Positions 58,362-64,000 of a stretch of 64,000 nt of DNA are shown here, in pieces. The position numbers and the translations under genes are program-made. Below the pieces are notes generated by a model. That model had not been told where the DNA came from. It searched no databases and was given only the letters and a program-made list of their open reading frames with translations. Position 1 is the stretch's first letter, and each line of letters opens with the position of its first letter. The DNA is from Chloroflexota bacterium (GTDB taxonomy: Bacteria > Chloroflexota > Anaerolineae > Anaerolineales > Villigracilaceae): NCBI GenBank assembly GCA_013388685.1, contig JACAET010000050.1, forward strand, positions 1 to 64,000, written 5' to 3'.

Positions 58362-60068
58362 TTATCCGCCGCTGGCTTCCTTATGCTGGCGTACCAATTC
58401 GCGGCGCAGAATTTTTCCGACCGTCGTCTTGGGCAGTTCGCTGCGGAACTCGTAGTGCGTCGGCACCTTGTATGCCGCCAATCGTTCCTTGCAGAACGCC
58501 TTGATTTCCTCCTCGGTGGCGGTCTCGCCTGGCTTCAATACAATCCACGCCTTGACCGTCTCGCCGCGGTACGGATCGGGAATACCCGCCACACCGGCTT
58601 CCAGAATCTTTGGGTATTGGGCAAGCACCTCCTCCACCTCGCGGGGCCACACCTGAAAACCGCCCGGCTTGATGAGTTCCTTCTTGCGGTCAACGATATA
58701 GAAGTAGCCGTCCTCATCCATACGGGCGATATCGCCGGTGAACAGCCAGGTTTTTCCGTCCTTGAGTTTGCGCAGGGTATTGGCGGTTTCGGTGGGCATG
58801 TTGTGATAGCCCTTCATCACCATTGGACCGCTGATGACCAGTTCCCCAACCTCGCCGACCATCATTTCGGTCTCGCCGTCGTCGAGGCTGATGATCTTGG
58901 CGTCCACGTTGGGGAGGGGCAAGCCGATGGAGCCAGTGCGGTTCTCGCCGAGCAGCGGATTGCAGTGCGTGGCAGTCGGCGCCTCCGAGAGACCGAAGCC
59001 CTCGAACACCTTGCCGCCGCTCAACTTCTCGAAAGTCTCCTTGGTTTCGCGCAACAGCGGAGCGGAACCGGAGATACACGCCTTGATCGAGCGCAGGCTG
59101 ACCTTGCCCTCCTTCACCTCCGGACGGTTGTTGATGGCGTTATACAGCGTCGGCACACCGGGGAAGATGGTTGGCTTGTACTTGTGGATGTTCTCCAGCA
59201 CATCGGGAATATCGCGCGCGTTTGGCACCATCACCATACTGGCGCCGCCCGCCAGGGCAAAGTGCATCCCTGCCACCATGCCATAGACATGGAAGAGCGG
59301 AATTGCCATCAGAACAATCTCCTTGCCCTCCTCCAGCGTCGTCATCCAACTCTTGATCATCAGCGTATCGGCAACGACGTTGTAGTGGGTTGCCACCGCG
59401 CCCTTCGAAACACCCGTCGTCCCGCCGGAATACTGGAATAACGCCGTATCGTCGGGTTTGACATCCACGTTGGGTTTTGGAGCGCCCTTATACTTGGCAA
59501 GCAAATCCTTGAGCCAGATGTCGCCATCCCTCAATCCGCCCTCGATTCGGAAACCGCCCTTTTTCTCCCGCGCCAGCGTGAACAACACGCGCAGCACAGG
59601 CGGCAGGGTTTCCTTCAGGTTGGTCACAATCATCTTCTTGATCTTGGTCTTCGGCTGGGCTTTCTTGATCGTCTCATAGAAGTTCGTCATCACGAACATA
59701 TACTCGATGCCCGCATCGTTTGCCTGATGCTCGATCTCCGGCGGCGTATAGAGCGGGTTGGTCGCCACCACCACACCGCCCGCCTTCAGAATCCCAAAAT
59801 AGACCATCACAAACTGCGGCGTATTCGGCATGAAGATGCCCACGCGATCGCCTTTCTTCACGCCCATATCCACCAGTGCGGCGGCAATGCTGTCTGCAAG
59901 CGCATTCATCTCCTTGAACGTAATGACCGCGCCCTTAAAGATCGTACAGGCGCGGTCAGGATATTTGCGGGCAGACTCCTCCAGAAAATGTTGCAGCGGC
60001 ACTTGCGGAATCTCGAACGAATGCGGCACCCCTTTATCATAGTGAGCGAACCACGGTTTGTCAGCCAT
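58362..60068 (-). CDS. fadD: long-chain acyl-CoA synthetase
   Basis: 568 residues. The AMP-binding P-loop YSGGTTGVSKGA is at 213-224. Adenylation motifs EGFGLSEAPTATHCNPLLGE and WLFTGDIARMDEDGYFYIVD, then KELIKPGGFQVWPREVEEVL and LPKTTVGKILRREL near the end, are complete. It activates fatty acids to acyl-CoA with ATP. It may feed lipid synthesis or beta-oxidation; no other beta-oxidation gene is in the window. The gene is monocistronic. Confidence 0.93.
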   Translation of the reverse strand: MADKPWFAHYDKGVPHSFEIPQVPLQHFLEESARKYPDRACTIFKGAVITFKEMNALADSIAAALVDMGVKKGDRVGIFMPNTPQFVMVYFGILKAGGVVVATNPLYTPPEIEHQANDAGIEYMFVMTNFYETIKKAQPKTKIKKMIVTNLKETLPPVLRVLFTLAREKKGGFRIEGGLRDGDIWLKDLLAKYKGAPKPNVDVKPDDTALFQYSGGTTGVSKGAVATHYNVVADTLMIKSWMTTLEEGKEIVLMAIPLFHVYGMVAGMHFALAGGASMVMVPNARDIPDVLENIHKYKPTIFPGVPTLYNAINNRPEVKEGKVSLRSIKACISGSAPLLRETKETFEKLSGGKVFEGFGLSEAPTATHCNPLLGENRTGSIGLPLPNVDAKIISLDDGETEMMVGEVGELVISGPMVMKGYHNMPTETANTLRKLKDGKTWLFTGDIARMDEDGYFYIVDRKKELIKPGGFQVWPREVEEVLAQYPKILEAGVAGIPDPYRGETVKAWIVLKPGETATEEEIKAFCKERLAAYKVPTHYEFRSELPKTTVGKILRRELVRQHKEASGG

Positions 60069-60115
60069 ACTGCCTCCTCTTTTGGGTGAATAATTTCAGT
60101 ATATACAAGCCTGAC

Positions 60116-61042
60116 TCAAAAGTCAACCAACCGGCGGACGTTTTTCTCGATTTCCTCCACTACGCCCTCCTCGACTCTAAACCACTGGATGCTTGCATCG
60201 GACTCCTTGAACCAATTCGCCTGCCTGCGGACATACACCCGCGTTGCGCGTCGAATCTGGACCTTTGCCTGCTCCTCCGTCAAGAGGCCTTGCACCACGC
60301 CGACACATTCCCGGTACCCGATTGCCGACATCGCCGGCAGAGTGGGGGAGTACCCCTTTGCGAGAAGCCCGCGCACCTCCTCCACAAGCCCATTCGCAAA
60401 CATCGACTCGATGCGCTCATCCACGCGCCGATACAACTCCTCGCGCGGACGCCTCAACCCGACGGTGATGAGTTGATAGGGCGATTCGCCGCGCCGGCGC
60501 TGTTCGGAAAATTTCCTGCCCGTGGTCATAATGACCTCCAAAGCGCGGATGGTTCTTCTGTAATTGCGCGGGTCAATTTTCGCGGCCGCAGCGGGGTCAA
60601 GGCGATTCAATCCTGCGTATAGCCACTTTACCCCTCTTTCCTCTTTCATCTCCTCCAAAACGTTCCTCAACCTTTTATCCGGCAGGACCTCGGGAGGCTT
60701 CCATCCCTCCGTCACCGCGCGGACGTACTGTCCCGTCCCCCCGACCAGAAACGGCAATTTGCCGCGCGCGTGAATATCCGCGATGGCTTCGCGCGCCTTT
60801 TGCTGAAAGACGGCGAGGCCCAAGATTTCATCAGGTTCTGCGATGTCAATCAGGTGATGCGGCACGCGCGAACGCTCTTCGCGGGTGGGCTTGGCTGTGC
60901 CGATGTCCATGCCGCGGTAGAAGAGACGCGAATCCGCCGAGACGATCTCGCCGTTGAGTCTCTCAGCGAGTTGGATCGCGAGCTCCGTCTTGCCAACCGC
61001 CGTCGGCCCGACGAGGAGGATGAGGGGGAGTTTAGATTGCAT
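60116..61042 (-). CDS. miaA: tRNA dimethylallyltransferase MiaA
   Basis: 308 residues from the ATG at 61042; a TTG six bases earlier is less likely. Walker-like P-loop LILLVGPTAVGKTELAIQLA, then VSADSRLFYRGMDIGTAKPT, and LVGGTGQYVRAVTEGWKPPE are typical. IDPRNYRRTIRALEVIMTTG and SAIGYRECVGVVQGLLTEE follow. It adds a dimethylallyl group to A37 of tRNAs reading UNN codons. It overlaps the yraN 3' end by 11 nt, so the two are coupled. Confidence 0.96.
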   Translation of the reverse strand: MQSKLPLILLVGPTAVGKTELAIQLAERLNGEIVSADSRLFYRGMDIGTAKPTREERSRVPHHLIDIAEPDEILGLAVFQQKAREAIADIHARGKLPFLVGGTGQYVRAVTEGWKPPEVLPDKRLRNVLEEMKEERGVKWLYAGLNRLDPAAAAKIDPRNYRRTIRALEVIMTTGRKFSEQRRRGESPYQLITVGLRRPREELYRRVDERIESMFANGLVEEVRGLLAKGYSPTLPAMSAIGYRECVGVVQGLLTEEQAKVQIRRATRVYVRRQANWFKESDASIQWFRVEEGVVEEIEKNVRRLVDF

Positions 61043-61385
61043 TTTCAAAATGCGTCATCTTCGGCTTTTTGCTCGGCCTGCCCTCCACCGCGATGACATC
61101 AATCTGCCAGTGGTCAATCTCGTGTTCCGCCGCGTAGTGTTCGGCGGCGTCGAGCATGTGCTGCTGCTTCACGGGGGTGATATTCTCCTCGGGCAGGAAA
61201 TCCTTGCCTGAGGTGAGGGTCTTGACTTCGATGAAGATTGTAATGTCGCCTTGTCTGGCGACGATGTCAATTTCGCCGTAAGGGGTGCGGACGTTGCGCG
61301 CGCTGATCTCGTAACCGCGCCCGGCCAGCCAGTCCGCGGCGGCCTGCTCGCCCCACGCACCGATCTGTCGGTTGTGTTTCGTCAT
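61032..61385 (-). CDS. yraN: UPF0102 family YraN-like nuclease-fold protein
   Basis: 117 residues from the ATG at 61385. The N-terminal GAWGEQAAADWLAGRGYEI, then RTPYGEIDIVARQGDITIF and IEVKTLTSGKDFLPEENITP, match UPF0102, whose fold is related to PD-(D/E)xK nucleases (GEID...EVK). YraN proteins are widespread and little understood. The start overlaps the stop of the GT4 gene by 4 nt. Confidence 0.93.
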   Translation of the reverse strand: MTKHNRQIGAWGEQAAADWLAGRGYEISARNVRTPYGEIDIVARQGDITIFIEVKTLTSGKDFLPEENITPVKQQHMLDAAEHYAAEHEIDHWQIDVIAVEGRPSKKPKMTHFENAI

Positions 61386-62584
61386 GAAATAAATCTTTCC
61401 AGAAGTCCGCGAAGGCGTACAGCCCAACTGCCTTTGCGCGGATGCGAGTCGTATACCAGTTTTTCGTAATGCCTGAGCATGATCCGCGTCGTCCGCTCGA
61501 TGGAGTACGCAGCGGACGCCTTTCGTGCCGAGTCGCCCATTTGGGCTCGCAGGTTTCGGTCGAGACAGAGGCGGGTGAGTTTGGCGGTGAATGCCGGCAG
61601 TTCGTGCGAGGATAAAAAACCAGTCACGCCATCCTGTACGATGTCCCCGACTCCGACGGATTGAACGCCCATCACCGGCAGCCCCGCGCCCATCGCTTCG
61701 ATTACGGAAAGGGGATGCACTTCGGTGACCGAAGCGGTGACGAAGGCGTCGCACATGGCGAGGTATGCGGGCAGTTCGTCGTAGCCGATGATGCCCGTGA
61801 AATGAACGCGCCGGTCCAATCCAAGTTCGCCGACGAGGGAGCGAATTTCATCCTCGTATTGCTGTAAGCCCCCGCCGACGATGAGCAGGTGCACATTGGG
61901 CAGGGCCTGCGCGAGTCCAGCAAAGGACTGCAAAAGAAAGGGGAGATTCTTCTCGGGGGCAATGCGGCCAGAGTAGACGAGCAGGATGTCGTCGCTGTCG
62001 AACCCAAATTCGGAACGTGCGAGCGGCTCGGCCTTGAAAAACAGGTCGAGGTCAACGCCGTTCGGCACGACCTCGATGTGGCTCGTCACACCCAGGTCTT
62101 GAAGCACCCTTTTCATCCCGGCAGATGGCGCGATGACGAGGTCCACCGCCTGGCAAAAGGATGGCATGTAAGCCTGGAGCAGGCTCTGGCTTACTTCTTC
62201 GGGCATCATGGGCAGGTAGGTTTGCGCGTAGAGGTCGTAGCGCGTGTGATTGGTGAAGATGATGGGGATTTGGAGCGGGCGCAGGTAACGCAGCGCGAGC
62301 CGTCCGCTGAGGAACGGGTGATGAACGTGGACGACATCCATGGTTTGCAGGAGTTTCTTCGCCTCACGCGAGTATCGCAGGGATAGATAAAACCCCGTGT
62401 CCGCCAGCGGCAGGCCGGGACTGCGCATGACGCGAGGTTCGTCGTCCCGGTAATCCAAATCGCCGAAGGTGAAGACGAATACATCGTGGCCCGCTTTTTC
62501 GAGATAACGCTTGTTCAGGTCAATGTAATTGGTGATCCCGCTGACGTGGGGTTTGTAGGCGTCCGCCATCATGCCGATGCGCAT
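61382..62584 (-). CDS. family 4 glycosyltransferase
   Basis: 400 residues from the ATG at 62584. The N-terminal RIGMMADAYKPHVSGITNYI and VVHVHHPFLSGRLALRYLRP are typical of GT4 enzymes that act on diacylglycerol or phosphatidylinositol. The C-terminal half has LLVYSGRIAPEKNLPFLLQS and FVTASVTEVHPLSVIEAMGA, then GLPVMGVQSVGVGDIVQDGV (the ExxxxxxxE region). It probably makes a membrane glycolipid. It heads the GT4-yraN-miaA operon, and its TATAAT box is only six bases upstream of the ATG. Confidence 0.9.
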   Translation of the reverse strand: MRIGMMADAYKPHVSGITNYIDLNKRYLEKAGHDVFVFTFGDLDYRDDEPRVMRSPGLPLADTGFYLSLRYSREAKKLLQTMDVVHVHHPFLSGRLALRYLRPLQIPIIFTNHTRYDLYAQTYLPMMPEEVSQSLLQAYMPSFCQAVDLVIAPSAGMKRVLQDLGVTSHIEVVPNGVDLDLFFKAEPLARSEFGFDSDDILLVYSGRIAPEKNLPFLLQSFAGLAQALPNVHLLIVGGGLQQYEDEIRSLVGELGLDRRVHFTGIIGYDELPAYLAMCDAFVTASVTEVHPLSVIEAMGAGLPVMGVQSVGVGDIVQDGVTGFLSSHELPAFTAKLTRLCLDRNLRAQMGDSARKASAAYSIERTTRIMLRHYEKLVYDSHPRKGSWAVRLRGLLERFIS

Positions 62585-62590
62585 GAAGAT

Positions 62591-62596
62591 ATTATA
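62591..62596 (-). promoter_or_regulatory. -10 box of leaderless GT4 gene
   Basis: On the minus strand TATAAT is followed by ATCTTC and then the ATG. No Shine-Dalgarno lies between, so the transcript probably starts at or beside the start codon. Confidence 0.6.
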
Positions 62597-62644
62597 ACTG
62601 TTTGCTTGGAAGGAAATCGGAGGATGACACACTGGGCTCGAGTT

Positions 62645-62717
62645 TTACCGCCGAGATCGCGGGATTCGCAGAGAAAAACAAAGGGTATCTCTGCGTTCTC
62701 TGCGGGCTCTGCGGTTA
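62645..62717. repeat. ACCGCCGAGA-type palindrome
   Basis: The left arm TTACCGCCGAGATCGCGGGA then TTCGCAGAG faces the right arm CTCTGCGTTCTCTGCGGG then CTCTGCGGTTA. The outer words are related to those at 12378 and 19403. The unit has no gene and lies between the GT4 gene and the sulfur carrier gene. Confidence 0.6.
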
Positions 62718-62784
62718 GGGCATGGGAAAGACCGTCGAATCCGGCCACGATTGCTTATGGTAGAATGACGCGCGATGGAGCAAA

Positions 62785-62979
62785 ATGACTGCCAAATTGA
62801 TTTTGCGCGGCAAGGAATACGAGGTGCGCGCCGGCATGACCCTGCTCGACGCGCTGAAGAAGAGCAATATCGTCCCCGAAGCCGTGATCGCCACGCGCGA
62901 CGGCGAGATGATTCTCGACGACGAGATTTTGAAGGACGGGGACGTGGTGAAATTGATCGCGGTGATTTCGGGAGGATAA
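62785..62979 (+). CDS. ubiquitin-like sulfur carrier protein (MoaD/ThiS/TtuB family)
   Basis: 64 residues. Beta-grasp pattern AKLILRGKEYEVRAGMTLLD, ALKKSNIVPEAVIATRDGEM and DGDVVKLIAVISGG. The C-terminal Gly-Gly is the hallmark where sulfur is carried as a thiocarboxylate. The thiolase gene just downstream suggests a tRNA-thiolation role (TtuB-like) rather than ThiS or MoaD; this is inference. Both flanks carry palindromes of the ACCGCC/AACACGAAGG types. Confidence 0.85.
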   Translation: MTAKLILRGKEYEVRAGMTLLDALKKSNIVPEAVIATRDGEMILDDEILKDGDVVKLIAVISGG

Positions 62980-62982
62980 ATT

Positions 62983-63059
62983 AAACACGAAGGACACAAC
63001 GGTCACGAAGGATTCTTCGTGAAACCTTAACCTTTGTGTAATTCGTGTCCTTGGTGTTT
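62983..63059. repeat. AACACGAAGGACACAACGGTCACGAAGG-type palindrome
   Basis: The left arm AAACACGAAGGACACAACGG then TCACGAAGG pairs with the right arm CCTTTGTGTAATTCGTGTCC then TTGGTGTTT. It fills the gap between the sulfur carrier and thiolase genes. Confidence 0.6.
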
Positions 63060-63072
63060 GAAAGAGTGATTT

Positions 63073-64000
63073 ATGAAGTGTCGAAAATGCGGTTCGAAGG
63101 CGCACGTCAACATGCGCCAGCATAAACTGGCCCTGTGCAGGGAACATTATCTCGAATGGGTTCCCGAGCAGACCGAGCGCTTTATCAAGAAATACGGGAT
63201 GTTCACGCGCGATGAAAAGGTGCTCGTCGCCGTTTCGGGCGGCAAGGATTCGCTTTCGCTGTGGGACATCCTCGTCCGTCTCGGCTATCAGGCCGATGGG
63301 CTGTACATCGGTCTCGGCATTGACGGCGGAATTGGGTACTCGCACGAGTCGCAGCGGCTTACCGAGAAATTTGCGAACGAACACGACCTCAAACTTCATA
63401 TCGTGGATATTGAAAAGGAATACGGACAATCCATCCCCGTGCTGTCCGAGATGACCCATCGCGGAAAAGGGAAGCCCTGTTCGGTCTGCGGACTGACAAA
63501 GCGGCACGAAATGAATCGCATCGCGCGCGACCTTGGGTATGACGTGCTTGCGACCGGCCATAATCTCGACGACGAAGCCGCCGTGTTATTCGGCAACACG
63601 CTGACATGGACGAGCGAATATCTTCTGCGGCAGGGTCCGGTTCTCCCCTCGACCGAGGGCCTGGCGCGCAAGGTCAAGCCGTTGTGCCGCTTTTACGAGC
63701 GCGAGATGACTGCCTATTGTCTGGCACGGGGGATCGAGTACATCTATGAGGAATGTCCGTTTGCCGAAGGTTCGACTTCCATTTACTACAAAGAACTGCT
63801 CAACCAGCTGGAAAACGTCCGCCCCGGCGCAAAACTGATTTTTTATCTGAAATTCCTAGAGGCCCGCCGGCGCGGCGATCTGTTTGTGGAGCAAAATGAA
63901 GCGCAGGCGCACTTGCATTCCTGCCCGAAGTGCAGGCAGCCCACCTCCGCGCCCGGTCTGTGTTCGTTTTGCAGACTGATGGAAAAAACACAGCAACTCG
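63073..64000 (+). CDS. TtuA/Ncs6-like tRNA 2-thiolation protein (3' end outside window)
   Basis: 309 codons are visible to the window end without a stop. The start is the ATG at 63073 (MKCRKCGSKAHVNM). An N-terminal zinc finger uses Cys3, Cys6, Cys22 and His25. The PP-loop is VLVAVSGGKDSLSLWDIL. Cluster cysteines lie in GKPCSVCGLTKR and YEECPFAEGS. A second zinc finger CPKCRQPTSAPGLCSFC is near the end. Such enzymes adenylate and thiolate tRNA uridine 54 or 34 using a carrier such as the one encoded just upstream. Which uridine is modified is not decidable here. Confidence 0.9.
   Translation, partial: MKCRKCGSKAHVNMRQHKLALCREHYLEWVPEQTERFIKKYGMFTRDEKVLVAVSGGKDSLSLWDILVRLGYQADGLYIGLGIDGGIGYSHESQRLTEKFANEHDLKLHIVDIEKEYGQSIPVLSEMTHRGKGKPCSVCGLTKRHEMNRIARDLGYDVLATGHNLDDEAAVLFGNTLTWTSEYLLRQGPVLPSTEGLARKVKPLCRFYEREMTAYCLARGIEYIYEECPFAEGSTSIYYKELLNQLENVRPGAKLIFYLKFLEARRRGDLFVEQNEAQAHLHSCPKCRQPTSAPGLCSFCRLMEKTQQL

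Overview
The window reads as a chromosomal segment of a Chloroflexota bacterium, most likely class Anaerolineae. This is an inference from gene content. Supporting traits are lipoproteins with Thr/Pro-rich linkers after the lipobox, a radical-SAM protein of the TIGR03960 type split from its TIGR03936 partner, a MoxR/DUF58/DUF4129 cluster, a baseplate-J-like membrane protein, and several genes whose TATAAT box sits only 6-9 nt before the ATG. No rRNA, CRISPR array, transposase or prophage is visible. One tRNA gene (Arg, anticodon CCG) is present.

Layout. 1-3.9 kb: DUF4129-membrane protein-MoxR-DUF58-membrane protein cluster. 4.1-7.8 kb: a GT-C glycosyltransferase, the NADH sensor Rex and an SH3-domain lipoprotein. 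7.8-12.1 kb: tRNA-Arg and a four-gene operon (TIGR03960 radical SAM, DinB-like, TIGR03936, PrsW). 12.5-16 kb: a lipoprotein and a YjbQ / zinc-ribbon / aldo-keto reductase / M29 peptidase operon. 16-20.3 kb: glycine cleavage genes gcvH-gcvPA-gcvPB behind a tandem glycine riboswitch, with a GxxExxY gene cassette lodged between switch and gcvH. 20.4-31.2 kb: RecJ, a second GT-C protein, a second M29 peptidase and small conserved proteins. 31.3-39.4 kb: a candidate small RNA, alaS, plsY, a GT2 enzyme, a baseplate-J-like protein, ruvX and mltG. 39.4-46.4 kb: a co-oriented group from cinA through an M14 peptidase and an amidohydrolase-CYTH fusion to a glycosidase-like lipoprotein. 46.5-53.1 kb: an FAD amine oxidase and a complete branched-chain/amide amino-acid ABC transporter (livKHMGF). 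53.3-56.1 kb: a cNMP-binding protein, LysM-M23 peptidase, DUF192 and a receiver-only response regulator. 56.1-64 kb: an exonuclease III remnant, ftsH, fadD, miaA, yraN, a GT4 enzyme, a ubiquitin-like sulfur carrier and a TtuA-like tRNA thiolase cut by the window end.

Together these suggest a heterotroph that imports amino acids (Liv system), degrades peptides (two M29 peptidases and an M14 peptidase) and oxidises glycine and perhaps N-methyl amino acids. Rex would sense the NADH/NAD balance.

The most unusual feature is small palindromic repeats. At least four kinds are visible: (i) MITE-like elements with 11-15 bp terminal repeats; (ii) ACCGCCAAGACGC-type palindromes, one of which brackets a GxxExxY gene while others are empty; (iii) palindromes enlarging one hairpin in each aptamer of the glycine riboswitch; (iv) repeat words placed in frame inside conserved genes (alaS, recJ and both radical-SAM partner genes). 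No single previously undescribed defence or metabolic system is evident. The repeat/GxxExxY relationship, the riboswitch insertions, the amidohydrolase-CYTH fusion and the livK/livH hairpin are the strongest leads.
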